A stretch of DNA of 58,236 nucleotides, taken from assembly GCA_937921865.1 (NCBI GenBank), contig CAKZWF010000077.1:1-58236 (forward strand), read 5' to 3'. The stretch is from an uncultured Pseudomonadales bacterium (lineage in GTDB: Bacteria; Pseudomonadota; Gammaproteobacteria; Pseudomonadales; Azotimanducaceae). Each line of letters opens with the position of its first letter. Position 1 is the stretch's first letter. The notes beneath the pieces were generated by a model. It did no database searches and was not told where the DNA came from. It saw only the letters and a list, made by a program, of their open reading frames with translations. The position numbers and the translations under genes are program-made. Shown here one piece after another: positions 27,974-36,526 of the stretch.

Positions 27974-28001
27974 GGGTTGCTGCCTCTTGACGGTTGTGGA
28001 T

Positions 28002-29033
28002 TCAGGACTGGATCAGCGTTTCGCAGCCGGTATCGGCAAGGATCCCGTCCACCTGACCCTGGCCGTTGCTGCCGAGCGCCCGGTATTCCTGATTGATCCA
28101 CTGCAGGCATTTGGCCTGATATGGAAACGGCGGTTGTGCCCAGGGTCGGCCGTCGATGGTGGTTTCTACCTGTTCACTGCCCGCTTGAATGGCTTTTGCG
28201 TTGGCCAGCAACGCGGGTGCATACACCCGACCGATTTCGCTCAGCAGTTCGCCGAGCACATCCTGGATCGAGTCGGTCGACATCCAGTCGGTGTCACTGG
28301 CGGGATTGCCGCTCAAATCATCGACAATGTCGGTCCAGGCGTGCACGCGCGGTGCGGTTTCGAAACAGATTGCCGCTGGGGTTGGATCAAACTTTGCCAG
28401 CTGTGTGAGCTGCGCATAGATGCCGAAGTCTGCAGACGAAGGCCGATTGCCGAGTACAAACTGCTGGCGCTGAATCAGTGTGTCCATGATCTTCAGGAAG
28501 CGCTTGTAGCTGTCTTCGATCACCGGAGCGGTGACATCGTTTGAGCCTACGACATACAGTCGGGAGATCTGCCGCTCAGAAATGTACTTACTCATTTCCT
28601 GGAGCTGCGCATCTGGCGCCTGAATACCACTCCAGCGGGGCAGGATGGTGCCCGCCATACGAATGTCATCATCGTAGTACCAGCGATAATGGAACATGGC
28701 TTTGGTCAACCACTCGTCGGCATAGTCTTCGATCAGATAGTTCAGGAAAGCCAGCACCGGATTTCCGGGAATGGCTGCACGGCCTGTGAACGCAGTTTCG
28801 AAACGCCGGATCAGCGGCGTAGAGTCAACGGCGGCTTCCAGCTCGTTCTGGTCGTTCGGCAGATAGAAGGTCGGCAGCAGGCCCACTTTGGGCTCCGGCA
28901 GCCCAAGCGAATCAGCCTGATTGCCAATGAGCAGTTGATAGCCGATGTGTCGATAGCGCAGGTAGGCCAGCATCTTTCGGGTGTATGGAGATCCTGGAAC
29001 TCCTTTGAACAGTACCGGCTCTGAAATGGGCAT
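28002..29033 (-). CDS. Long GST-family protein (343 residues), paralog 1
   Basis: The ATG at 29033 has AGGAAGG at 5 bases, so I prefer it to the ATG at 29081. The N-terminal domain is LFKGVPGSPYTRKMLAYLRY with GLLPTFYLP (cis-proline region). The central region has LNYLIEDYADEWLTKAMFHYRW. The C-terminal domain has FVLGNRPSSADFGIYAQLTQL near 200-220. The protein extends about 100 residues past a normal GST end (DIVDDLSGNPA, then PYQAKCLQWINQEYRAL). This long, double-length C-terminal layout is shared with the genes at 31512 and 39457. Function beyond GST fold unknown. It diverges from the sulfatase, with a palindrome between. Confidence 0.85.
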   Translation of the reverse strand: MPISEPVLFKGVPGSPYTRKMLAYLRYRHIGYQLLIGNQADSLGLPEPKVGLLPTFYLPNDQNELEAAVDSTPLIRRFETAFTGRAAIPGNPVLAFLNYLIEDYADEWLTKAMFHYRWYYDDDIRMAGTILPRWSGIQAPDAQLQEMSKYISERQISRLYVVGSNDVTAPVIEDSYKRFLKIMDTLIQRQQFVLGNRPSSADFGIYAQLTQLAKFDPTPAAICFETAPRVHAWTDIVDDLSGNPASDTDWMSTDSIQDVLGELLSEIGRVYAPALLANAKAIQAGSEQVETTIDGRPWAQPPFPYQAKCLQWINQEYRALGSNGQGQVDGILADTGCETLIQS

Positions 29034-29101
29034 CGCGACCTTCCTGATTTGTTGTCGAATTGGTGGGGTTTCAGCATGCACTTTTTAGCACGGACACAAA
29101 A

Positions 29102-29116
29102 TAATGACAAACATTA
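29102..29116. promoter_or_regulatory. Palindromic operator candidate TAATGACAAACATTA (copy 1)
   Basis: TAATG-ACAAA-CATTA is a 5-5-5 inverted repeat, 69 bp before the GST start (29033, minus) and 45 bp before the sulfatase start (29161, plus). An exact copy lies at 32666-32680 in another GST-containing divergent promoter. An identical 15-mer twice in like positions is very unlikely by chance. Confidence 0.6.
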
Positions 29117-29160
29117 AACCGATCTCTATCATGCCTCAGGAACCTGTGGGGAAAAGATAC

Positions 29161-30816
29161 ATGAAGAAGCTGTTGGTCGTTGTGGTCGTACTCGGTCTGG
29201 CTGGTGCTGCTGCCTGGCAATATCGCATTGAACTGCTGGTCTGGGGTGCCCCGAAAATCCGCCAGGTGCTTTCGCCGATTCCTGAGAATGTGCCGACCCA
29301 GTGGACGCAAGGTCCGGCAGAGGCGAGTGTACCGCCAGACCAGCGCCCGCCCAACATCGTTCTGATTCTCACCGATGATATGGGTTTCAATGACGTCTCG
29401 CTGTACAACGGCGGTGCTGCCGACGGGTCGGTGATGACCCCTCATATCGACAGTATTGCCCAACAGGGTGTGACCTTTGCCAACGGCTATGCGGCAAACG
29501 CGGTCTGCGCGCCGTCCCGTGCGACAATTCTGACTGGCCGCTACTCGACCCGGTTTGGTTTCGAGTTCACACCTTTTCCCCGCGTTGGCGCGACCATCTT
29601 CAGCTGGATGCAGGACATCAATCAGCCGACTTTACCGGCGTATATCGACATGGCAGGCGTTGACGCGTTACCGGATATGGCCGATCTGGGTCTGCCGACT
29701 GAAGAAATCACCATCGCTGAAGTGCTCAAAGAGGCCGGTTACTACACGGCGCACATCGGCAAATGGCACCTTGGCAGCACTAATGGCATGCGGCCCGAAG
29801 ATCAGGGCTTTGACGACAGCCTCTATATGTCAGGCGTGCTTTATCAACCTGAAGATCATCCTGATGTCGTGAACGCCAAGCGCGAAGAGGACGCAATTGA
29901 GCGCATGGTCTGGACGTTCGCCGACTACTCAGCACAATTCAATAGCGGGCCTGTGTTCCAGCCTGACGGCTATCTGACCGATTACTACACCAACGAAGCC
30001 CTCAAGGTGATCGAAAACAATCAGAATCAGCCGTTTTTCCTGTATCTGGCACACTGGGGTATCCACAACCCGCTGCAGGCAACCCGGGCGGACTATGATG
30101 AGTTTGCCCATATCGAAGATCATCATCTGCGCGTCTATGCCGCGATGATCCGGTCGGTTGATCGCAGTGTCGGCTTGATTACCGCGAAACTTGAAGAACT
30201 CGGGCTCAGCGACAACACGCTGATCCTGATGACCAGTGACAACGGCGGTGCAGGCTACATACAGCTGCCTGATGTCAACAAACCCTACCGTGGCTGGAAG
30301 CTGACCCACTTCGAAGGCGGCACCCATGTGCCTTTCATGGCGAAGTGGCCGGTGAAGATCCAACCGGGCACCACGATGGATGCACCCGTGCACCACATCG
30401 ATCTGTTCCACACCATTGCCGCTGCCGCGGCGGGAGAAATCCCCACCGACCGCAAGCTGGATGGCGTCGATCTGATGCCCTATGTGACCGGAGAGAATCC
30501 AGGCATTCCGCACGAGACCCTGTTCTGGCGGGAAGGTCATCAGCAATCCGTGCTGCACAATGGCTGGAAGCTGATCCGCGCCGATCAGCCGGATAAGCGC
30601 TGGTTGTTCAATCTGGCGGCTGATCCAACAGAGCGTAACAATCTGGCTGCATCGCACCAGGGCCGGCTGGAAGAGCTGGAGTCTTTACTCGAAGCCCACA
30701 ATGCCGAGCAGGCAGAACCGATGTGGCCATCGGTGATGAACTCGCCGCAGTTGATTGATAAACACGGTGGGCAGCCCTACGAAGAGGGTGACGAGTACAT
30801 CTACTGGCCAAACTGA
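29161..30816 (+). CDS. Type I sulfatase (arylsulfatase family), membrane-anchored or exported
   Basis: 551 residues from the ATG at 29161, preceded by GGGGAAAAG. The upstream ATG at 29104 lies inside the palindrome and is unlikely. The N-terminus is an anchor (MKKLLVVVVVLGLAGAAA). The metal-binding aspartates are D72-D73 in LILTDDMG, the formylglycine site is C116 in VCAPSRATILTGR (CxPSR), followed by AHIGKWHLG and TSDNGGAG. It removes sulfate from an ester after C116 is oxidised by a formylglycine-generating enzyme, which is not in the window. An insertion about residues 125-165 (INQPTLPAYIDMAGV) is longer than in the shortest family members. Substrate could be sulfated polysaccharide or aryl/alkyl sulfate. 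Confidence 0.93.
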   Translation: MKKLLVVVVVLGLAGAAAWQYRIELLVWGAPKIRQVLSPIPENVPTQWTQGPAEASVPPDQRPPNIVLILTDDMGFNDVSLYNGGAADGSVMTPHIDSIAQQGVTFANGYAANAVCAPSRATILTGRYSTRFGFEFTPFPRVGATIFSWMQDINQPTLPAYIDMAGVDALPDMADLGLPTEEITIAEVLKEAGYYTAHIGKWHLGSTNGMRPEDQGFDDSLYMSGVLYQPEDHPDVVNAKREEDAIERMVWTFADYSAQFNSGPVFQPDGYLTDYYTNEALKVIENNQNQPFFLYLAHWGIHNPLQATRADYDEFAHIEDHHLRVYAAMIRSVDRSVGLITAKLEELGLSDNTLILMTSDNGGAGYIQLPDVNKPYRGWKLTHFEGGTHVPFMAKWPVKIQPGTTMDAPVHHIDLFHTIAAAAAGEIPTDRKLDGVDLMPYVTGENPGIPHETLFWREGHQQSVLHNGWKLIRADQPDKRWLFNLAADPTERNNLAASHQGRLEELESLLEAHNAEQAEPMWPSVMNSPQLIDKHGGQPYEEGDEYIYWPN

Positions 30817-30843
30817 GTCTGGGTGAGAAGCTGGTAGTGATTG

Positions 30844-31494
30844 CTATCTGTTGGGCGTGATCTCCGACTCTGGCAGCGTACAGAGCCGGTTCATGACCGT
30901 GACGCTGCCGTTGAGGTATTCCCACACCAGCTGGTCTCCCTTCAGGTAGCGTCTGACGACCACCGGGCCCCAGCCGAAGGCATGGAAGTCCAGCACACCC
31001 TGGTTCCAGATCATGCTTGCGGACGTTCTCGGGCAGAAGGCTCTGCCGCCCAGTCTGAGCGCGACCCCTTCGGTGTCATTGGTGTTTTCGCCCAGCGTGC
31101 TGTTTGGACCATAGTCGTGAATGATGCCGCTGGTGGTCACAACCACTCGACGGCCGCATTGCTCAATGCGTTCCACATGTCCGCCATCAACCGCCTGCCA
31201 GAGACCGCGGATGTCGTCTGCACCTTCAACCAGCGGTTCAGTGCATTCAGACAGGACAGGCAACGGGAAGTGGGAGTAGCTGCAGCCCGGGGTGTTGGCT
31301 TTCGGAATGTCGCTGGCCATCTTGCCGGAGCCATCCAGTACCGGCAGCTGGCAGTAGTTCACGAGGCTGCCATCGCCGGCCAGAACTGCCGGATCGGTGC
31401 TGTTCTGCGGGCGCGGTGAAAAGAACAAGGCCCAGATCGCCAGCGTGATTATGACGAGCAGTGTGGTTGCTATCTGTAACAGACGTCTCTTCAT
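30844..31494 (-). CDS. Hypothetical membrane-anchored protein
   Basis: 216 residues I cannot assign. Residues 4-26 (LLQIATTLLVIITLAIWALFF) form an N-terminal anchor. The rest is periplasmic in likely topology and has five cysteines (NYCQLPVL, PGCSYSHFP, LSECTEP, IEQCGRR, AFCPRTS) plus NRLCTLP near the end, suggesting disulfides. A lipocalin-like or small beta-barrel core is possible (IRGLWQAVDGGHVERIEQCG, VVVRRYLKGDQLVWEYLN), where the opening GLW resembles a GxW lipocalin start. Ribosome site AGGATC. It ends 28 bp from the sulfatase stop (convergent) and begins 17 bp after the stop of the long GST, so it is probably in one transcript with that GST. Confidence 0.7.
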   Translation of the reverse strand: MKRRLLQIATTLLVIITLAIWALFFSPRPQNSTDPAVLAGDGSLVNYCQLPVLDGSGKMASDIPKANTPGCSYSHFPLPVLSECTEPLVEGADDIRGLWQAVDGGHVERIEQCGRRVVVTTSGIIHDYGPNSTLGENTNDTEGVALRLGGRAFCPRTSASMIWNQGVLDFHAFGWGPVVVRRYLKGDQLVWEYLNGSVTVMNRLCTLPESEITPNR

Positions 31495-31511
31495 AAGATC
31501 CTACGGTTAAG

Positions 31512-32630
31512 TTAAAGCCACACTTCCAGATTGTTTTCCCGGCCGATGTCCCGCGACAGTTTCAGGTCCAGCAGATCCAGCATGTCGCAGCTCGACAACA
31601 GATCAGCGACCGCGGTCTGATCAGACCCGCTCAGCTGGTCATACTCATCCTGGACCCGTTTCAACAGATAAAAACGATAGGGCTGCGCCAGTGCGTTGAT
31701 GGTGACACCGCGAAGTTCAAACGACCCCATGCCAACGCCTCGCGACGCCGGGGTGCCTGATGGCAGATCATCCTGTTGTTCAATCCATTCGTTGATGCAG
31801 TTGGCGGCCGCCCGGGTTTCAGGGACGAAGTCGATGGCGATGTGTTTGAGCAGATCGATCAGAGTGTCCGGGATCTGGTCGTCTGCCAGGTACTGCCCGT
31901 CCTGAACTTCGAATTCACCGACATCGAGTTCCGGGCGGTTCATGCGCTCAACCCATCTGAACAAGCGAATCGCCTGGGTCTGCATCAGCGACAAAGGTTT
32001 GGGGTCTCGGCCCAGGTGTCCGTACAGCGGCGCAATCATGCCGAAGTCACCGATGCAGGGTTTTCCGCCCAGCAGATAGGGGTGGTCGGCAAAGTGCTGA
32101 TTCAGTTTCGGCAGCAGCTCCAGATACAGCGACTCGACCAGTTCAAAGGTATCGGGAACCGCGCCGAAACCCATGCAGGCTGCGCGCATACGATCAGCAG
32201 CCGCTTCCGCCTTTTCTTTGCGATTTGGCCCTGGCGGCATCATTGACTGGAAATGGAAGGTCAGGAAATCGAGGTTCTGTTCCGGGAAGTTCCAGCGATA
32301 GTGCATGGCCGGACGCAGCAGCCCCTCAGCGCCTATGACATCAAACAAACGACTCAACAGCCGCTGCTTCGGCGTGGTCGGCGAAAACGGATGCCCGGCC
32401 AGCGCTTCATAGTGATCGATGATTGCTGCGCCATCTCGAATCACCTCGCTGTCCGAGGTTTCGATTGTCGGCACACCCTGACGCCCACCGGCTTTGTGAA
32501 CCACTACATCGCGGTAGTGGGCGGACGTCGGGGTGGTCTCGCGGTACGACAATCCAGCCTTGATCAGGTAGCTCCTGGCTCGGCCGGTGTAGAGAGACAG
32601 CGGCGAGCCGTACAGAGTGATTTCGCTCAT
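31512..32630 (-). CDS. Long GST-family protein (372 residues), paralog 2
   Basis: N-terminal GST domain SEITLYGSPLSLYTGRARSYL with RQGVPTIETSDSEVIRDG (cis-Pro and gamma-Glu site). The C-terminal helical domain has YLLGGKPCIGDFGMIAPLYG followed by HLGRDPKPLSLMQ and FRWVERMNRPELD. An extra C-terminal region of about 130 residues ends SRDIGRENNLEVWL. The same blocks, including HLGRDP, FRWVE and SRENN, occur in the 39457 gene, so these are paralogs of one subfamily. GGGAA precedes the ATG. It is divergent from the 32773 membrane protein, with palindrome copy 2 between. Confidence 0.87.
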   Translation of the reverse strand: MSEITLYGSPLSLYTGRARSYLIKAGLSYRETTPTSAHYRDVVVHKAGGRQGVPTIETSDSEVIRDGAAIIDHYEALAGHPFSPTTPKQRLLSRLFDVIGAEGLLRPAMHYRWNFPEQNLDFLTFHFQSMMPPGPNRKEKAEAAADRMRAACMGFGAVPDTFELVESLYLELLPKLNQHFADHPYLLGGKPCIGDFGMIAPLYGHLGRDPKPLSLMQTQAIRLFRWVERMNRPELDVGEFEVQDGQYLADDQIPDTLIDLLKHIAIDFVPETRAAANCINEWIEQQDDLPSGTPASRGVGMGSFELRGVTINALAQPYRFYLLKRVQDEYDQLSGSDQTAVADLLSSCDMLDLLDLKLSRDIGRENNLEVWL

Positions 32631-32665
32631 TGTTTGATTCCCGACTTTTCAATTCAGAATTAGGT

Positions 32666-32680
32666 TAATGACAAACATTA
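32666..32680. promoter_or_regulatory. Palindromic operator candidate TAATGACAAACATTA (copy 2)
   Basis: An exact copy of the 15-mer at 29102-29116, here 36 bp before the GST start (32630, minus) and 93 bp before the preferred start of the plus-strand membrane protein (32773). The flanks of the two copies are unrelated, so identity stops at the palindrome edges, as expected for a protein-binding site. Confidence 0.6.
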
Positions 32681-32772
32681 TGTCTGTGTTCATACTCGAT
32701 GTAACCCTGAATCTGATGCGGCTTGTCAGACCTGACAGGAACCCGAAAAAAACAGGAACCGGATACCAGAAT

Positions 32773-33417
32773 ATGAGTTCACGAAAAGTACTGTGGGGAT
32801 TGCCTTTGCTGGCCTACCTGGTTTTCTGTTTCTGGTATACGAATACCGAAGGGGAACTGAACCCTGCAGAGATAGAGCGGCTCATCGCGCAGATGCGGGA
32901 AAACGGCCGGGATGAGGCACAGCTGGCGCGCCTGAAGGTATTCATGGAAGCGGATACCGGCCGGCAGTTTCTGATGTTGAACAACATTGATATGAATGAA
33001 ACGCCTCCAGAGGTTGAAGGCGCCGAGCCGGGAGAGTCCGCGGATCAACTGATGAATCGGTACATGGAGCACATGTATCCGGAGCTCTTCAAACGCGCAA
33101 GCCATCCGATCTATTTCGGTCAGGCGGTGTTCACCGCCATGGATGTCAGCGGTATTGAAGGGGCCGAAAGCTGGGACAGTGCGGCACTGTTCCGCTATCG
33201 CAGCCGGCGGGACATGCTGGAAATTGTGTCCAACCCGGCGTTCGGAGAACGCCACCACTTCAAAATTGCCGCGCTGACCAAAACGGTTGCCTATCCACTG
33301 GAAAGCACACTCTATCTATCCGATCCGCGACTACTGCTGGCGCTGATCCTGCTGTGCGTGGTTGCACTGATCGACATTGCACTGTTTGGTCGACGCCGAG
33401 CTCTGGGGTCAGAGTAA
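32773..33417 (+). CDS. Membrane protein with DUF1330-like central domain
   Basis: 214 residues from the ATG at 32773; an earlier ATG at 32668 lies inside the palindrome. Membrane segments are at about 6-22 (VLWGLPLLAYLVFCFWY) and 187-206 (LLLALILLCVVALIDIALFG). The middle, about 110-175, reads IYFGQAVFTAMDVSGIEG, WDSAALFRYRSRRDMLEIVSNPAFGERHHFKIAALTKT, which matches the ferredoxin-like DUF1330/EthD style of small dimeric domains. The position of this fold between two membrane segments is unusual. The last codons, for GSE and the stop, are supplied by the GGGGTCAGAGTAA repeat at 33398. Function unknown. Confidence 0.7.
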   Translation: MSSRKVLWGLPLLAYLVFCFWYTNTEGELNPAEIERLIAQMRENGRDEAQLARLKVFMEADTGRQFLMLNNIDMNETPPEVEGAEPGESADQLMNRYMEHMYPELFKRASHPIYFGQAVFTAMDVSGIEGAESWDSAALFRYRSRRDMLEIVSNPAFGERHHFKIAALTKTVAYPLESTLYLSDPRLLLALILLCVVALIDIALFGRRRALGSE

Positions 33418-33424
33418 AGGGCAG
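33398..33424 (+). repeat. GGGGTCAGAGTAAAG repeat copy (gene-end type)
   Basis: The copy reads gagctctggggtcagagtaa then aggg. It matches the 40-bp repeat at 39390 over 22 bases with one mismatch and then decays. It gives the gene ending at 33417 its last three residues and its TAA stop. The next gene begins 37 bp later. Confidence 0.8.
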
Positions 33425-33460
33425 TTCATGACACACAGCGACTCTGGAAACAGGGCTGTG

Positions 33461-34060
33461 ATGTCGAACAACAGATTGATCGGATTGCTGGCGTTCTCGC
33501 TCGCTATGACCGGTGCTATTGGTCTGGCATCTGAGGCTAAAGAGCATGTTCTGGAGCGTTCCAAGCCGTTGGAAGAGGTTGTCGCCATAGGTGTATCAGC
33601 CTGCGGCAGCTGGCCTGTGCGCCACAGTGATATCGTCACCTGTGAGTACGCCGAACTTTCGCGCGAGACTCTGCCGAGGATCAGGGAACTCAGGACAAAG
33701 CTTCTCGACAACTGTCTGAATTGTGCGACCGACATCTGCCGGCCAGAAATTCACCCCTCTCACTCCATTCTGGAGGCGCGCTTGTGCCAGCGGGTGTTCT
33801 GGACACCACGTCGAGTTGGCAAAATCGCAGCACCCATAGAGGATACTGAGCCGTTGCAGGTCGACTTTGCCTATGCCATATCCAGGCGCGGCAGGGTTGA
33901 TGATATTGTTGTCCTCGATTTTGAAGGAAACTGGTCGAAGTCTGGCGTTCTTAATCTCCTCCGGCAGGCAGCAGCAGACGTACGCTACGAGCCACTGATA
34001 ATTGACGGGACGCGGCGTCGCATCGAGGGGCTCAACGGAGTGTACGTGTTAGGACTCTAG
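33461..34060 (+). CDS. TonB C-terminal-like exported protein
   Basis: 199 residues from the ATG at 33461, which is followed directly by a signal peptide (MSNNRLIGLLAFSLAMTGAIGLASEA); an ATG at 33428 in the same frame is an alternative. A Cys-containing central region (SACGSWPVRHSDIVTCEYAE, NCLNCATDICRPEI) is followed by a domain like the TonB C-terminus: LQVDFAYAISRRGRVDDIVVLDFEGNW, VRYEPLIIDGTRRRIEG. The same layout is seen at the end of the 1527-3620 protein. It is probably a soluble periplasmic protein. It lacks the proline-rich spacer and the anchor of a true energy transducer, so it is a domain relative of TonB. Confidence 0.72.
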   Translation: MSNNRLIGLLAFSLAMTGAIGLASEAKEHVLERSKPLEEVVAIGVSACGSWPVRHSDIVTCEYAELSRETLPRIRELRTKLLDNCLNCATDICRPEIHPSHSILEARLCQRVFWTPRRVGKIAAPIEDTEPLQVDFAYAISRRGRVDDIVVLDFEGNWSKSGVLNLLRQAAADVRYEPLIIDGTRRRIEGLNGVYVLGL

Positions 34061-34122
34061 CCGCTTCTTGTGCCGGTTTCGGCTATGCCTTTAATCATTA
34101 GTGATCCACTAGAGGTTGCTTC

Positions 34123-34896
34123 ATGGCGGAGATAGAGCTGATCGTTCAGGCTGATGACCTCGGAATGTGTCACGCCGTGAACGAAGGAATCGTCCGGGCT
34201 TTCAACGAAGGCATCGTGACCCAGGCGGCCATCATGGCGCCATGTCCATGGTTTGATGAGGCGGTTGCGCTGGCACACCAGCATGCGATTCCCATAGGTC
34301 TGCACTGCACGCTCACCTGCGAATGGGACCATTTTCGTTGGCGGCCACTTACCGAAGGTCCCTCGCTCGTCGGTGAGGATGGCACCATGTATCGCGCCGT
34401 CCAGGACGCCATGTCCAGAATTGATGCTGAAGAAGCGTTTATCGAGGTTCGAGCCCAGGCGGCTCGAGTTGCAGCCGCCGGTATACGGCTCATCTGCTGC
34501 GACAATCACATGGGGTCCATCTGTCCGGAAGCATTTGAGCGCTTGTGTGAGGAGGTCGACGTACCGTTCCTCTATCCGCAAGTCGAACCACACATTGAGT
34601 TTACGTCGCTCGCCATGTTGAGTCCGTTCGAGGGTGACGGCACCGGTCCTTATAAAAAAACCTGGTTGTTGAATTACATTGCCGCACTGACGCCGGGTCG
34701 CCACTATCTGTGCACCCATCCCGCGGTTGCCGGTGATGAACTCGCCTCAATCGCCGGCAAAGATGCGAAAAACGTTGATTGGGCTGAACGATTCCGAAAG
34801 AGCGATCTCGAGGCGCTCACGGATCCTGCTGTGCGAGATGCTATAGACACGCGGGGGATCACGCTGGTGTCCGTTGACCAACTTGATGAAATCTGA
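34123..34896 (+). CDS. ChbG/YdjC-like carbohydrate deacetylase
   Basis: 257 residues. The N-terminal motif IVQADDLGMCHAVNEGI (DD metal site, about residues 6-22), IGLHCTLTCEWD with its conserved histidine, and CDNHMGSICPEAF are the ChbG/HpnK/YdjC family signatures. Metal ligands are the Asp of DDLG and two histidines. These enzymes remove acetyl groups from amino sugars or related N-acetyl compounds in the cytoplasm. Ribosome site AGAGG. There are no chitin or hopanoid genes nearby, so substrate is open. The gene starts a plus-strand series (34.1-39.4 kb) bounded by repeats. Confidence 0.88.
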   Translation: MAEIELIVQADDLGMCHAVNEGIVRAFNEGIVTQAAIMAPCPWFDEAVALAHQHAIPIGLHCTLTCEWDHFRWRPLTEGPSLVGEDGTMYRAVQDAMSRIDAEEAFIEVRAQAARVAAAGIRLICCDNHMGSICPEAFERLCEEVDVPFLYPQVEPHIEFTSLAMLSPFEGDGTGPYKKTWLLNYIAALTPGRHYLCTHPAVAGDELASIAGKDAKNVDWAERFRKSDLEALTDPAVRDAIDTRGITLVSVDQLDEI

Positions 34897-35102
34897 TTTT
34901 CGAGTAGTAACAAATCAAGTAGAACGCCAGCAGTGGGACGATGAGCCTGGACCCCAAACTCTTAAGATAATATCGACGTTGTTCTTTCGGAATCTGGGGC
35001 GTGATTCCATGCCATTGGCTGGGGAAAATGACCTGGATTGATTCGACTCGAAAAGCTAATTTGTCGGCACCATCAAAACTAAAAACAGTTCAGGGGCGGC
35101 CC

Positions 35103-36446
35103 ATGGCAAAAGAAATGCTTCTATGTGCATTTGATATGAATTGCGTCAGCCACCAATCACAAGGCTTGTGGCGTCACCCCAGAGATCACTCTGAACAGTT
35201 CAACACCATGAAATATTGGCAGGACCTTGCACGGACGCTGGAGCGCGGGTTGTTCGATGGTATTTTTCTGGCGGACGTCACAGGCGTTTACGACGTCTTC
35301 GGCGGATCACCAGACACGGCATTGCGTGCCGCAACACAAGTCCCTACCAACGACCCTTTTTCCATTGTCCCGGTCATGGCTTCGGTAACCGAGAACCTCT
35401 GCTTTGGCGTGACAGGATCTATTCCCTATGAACCGCCCTACAGTTTCGCCAGACGGATATCGACCCTGGACCACCTTACGAGCGGGCGCATGGGATGGAA
35501 TATTGTTACTGGATATCTCGACAGCGCCGCCAAAGGTATTGGCCAGCCGAAGAAAGAAGCCCACGATACCCGCTATGACATAGCTCATGAGTACATGCAG
35601 GTTGTCTATGGTTTGTGGGAACAGAGCTGGGAAGATGGCGCTGTGCTGCGTGACAGAAAAAGTGGTGTCTTTACCGACCCAGCAAAAGTGCACCCGGTTA
35701 ATCACGATGGTAAGTACTTCAAATTGAATGCAATTCACTTATGTGAACCGTCACCACAACGCACGCCGGTGCTGTTTCAAGCCGGTTCATCACCCAAGGG
35801 CCAAGCTTTCGCAGGCGAACATGCCGAATGTGTCTTCATCGGCGGGCACAACGCTGGCCGTCATGCTAAATCAGTTGCGAGCCTGCGCGCACAGGCGAGC
35901 GCTCATGGACGAGATCCTGACGATCTGAAAATTTTCGGGGCAATCACAGTAATTGTCGCTCGCACCGATGCCGAGGCGAAAGAGAAACTGGCTGACTACA
36001 AGAAATACGGCAGCCAGGAAGGAGCACTGGCGCTGCTTTCCGGGTGGACGGGGATAGACTTCTCTTCGCTCGACATGGATGCCACTGTCGAACAGGTTGA
36101 ATCGGATGCGATTCAGTCAGCGCTCATGGCACACGGTGGCGCCACCGTCCGGGAATGGGCCGAAGATCTGACGGTGGGTGGAGCGGGTCCGATCATTACC
36201 GGGTCACCACAAACGATTGCTGACAAGCTCCAGCGCTGGTTTGAAGAATCGGGCTTGGATGGCTTCAACCTGGCCTATACCGTTATGCCTGAATCCATTG
36301 AGGATTTTGTAGACCTGGTGATCCCTGAACTTCAACAACGAGGCGCATTTAAGCGCAGCTACCATCCGGGTTCGTTCAGAGAAAAGCTATTCGATAGACA
36401 GCCACGGCTCCAGGAACCTCATCCCGGCGCCGGCTATAGGCTGTAA
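35103..36446 (+). CDS. LLM-class flavin-dependent monooxygenase (NtaA/SnaA/DszA family)
   Basis: 447 residues from the ATG at 35103, with AGGGGCGG just upstream; the frame extends to 35001 but that part is not conserved in type. Signatures of the NtaA/SnaA/DszA group: HPRDHSEQFNTMKYWQDLARTLERGLFDGIFLAD, RRISTLDHLTSGRMGWNIVTGY, and the DPAKVHPVNHDGKYFKL plus QAGSSPKGQAFA blocks. It uses FMNH2 delivered by a separate reductase, which is not visible here, to oxidise compounds such as chelators, sulfones or alkanes. It has no membrane part. Substrate cannot be told from sequence. The next gene is a transporter, which may carry the substrate. Confidence 0.9.
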   Translation: MAKEMLLCAFDMNCVSHQSQGLWRHPRDHSEQFNTMKYWQDLARTLERGLFDGIFLADVTGVYDVFGGSPDTALRAATQVPTNDPFSIVPVMASVTENLCFGVTGSIPYEPPYSFARRISTLDHLTSGRMGWNIVTGYLDSAAKGIGQPKKEAHDTRYDIAHEYMQVVYGLWEQSWEDGAVLRDRKSGVFTDPAKVHPVNHDGKYFKLNAIHLCEPSPQRTPVLFQAGSSPKGQAFAGEHAECVFIGGHNAGRHAKSVASLRAQASAHGRDPDDLKIFGAITVIVARTDAEAKEKLADYKKYGSQEGALALLSGWTGIDFSSLDMDATVEQVESDAIQSALMAHGGATVREWAEDLTVGGAGPIITGSPQTIADKLQRWFEESGLDGFNLAYTVMPESIEDFVDLVIPELQQRGAFKRSYHPGSFREKLFDRQPRLQEPHPGAGYRL

Positions 36447-36526
36447 TCGAACATGTCTCAAAAAGGCTGTGCGTCTGCTGTCATGTGGGTGCATAACATG
36501 ATGACATACGCATATTGTTATCTGCC

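Noticed and set aside
29104..29160. ATG at 29104 as sulfatase start
   Set aside because: This ATG is inside the palindrome, and the ATG at 29161 is followed at once by the signal/anchor sequence with a good ribosome site.
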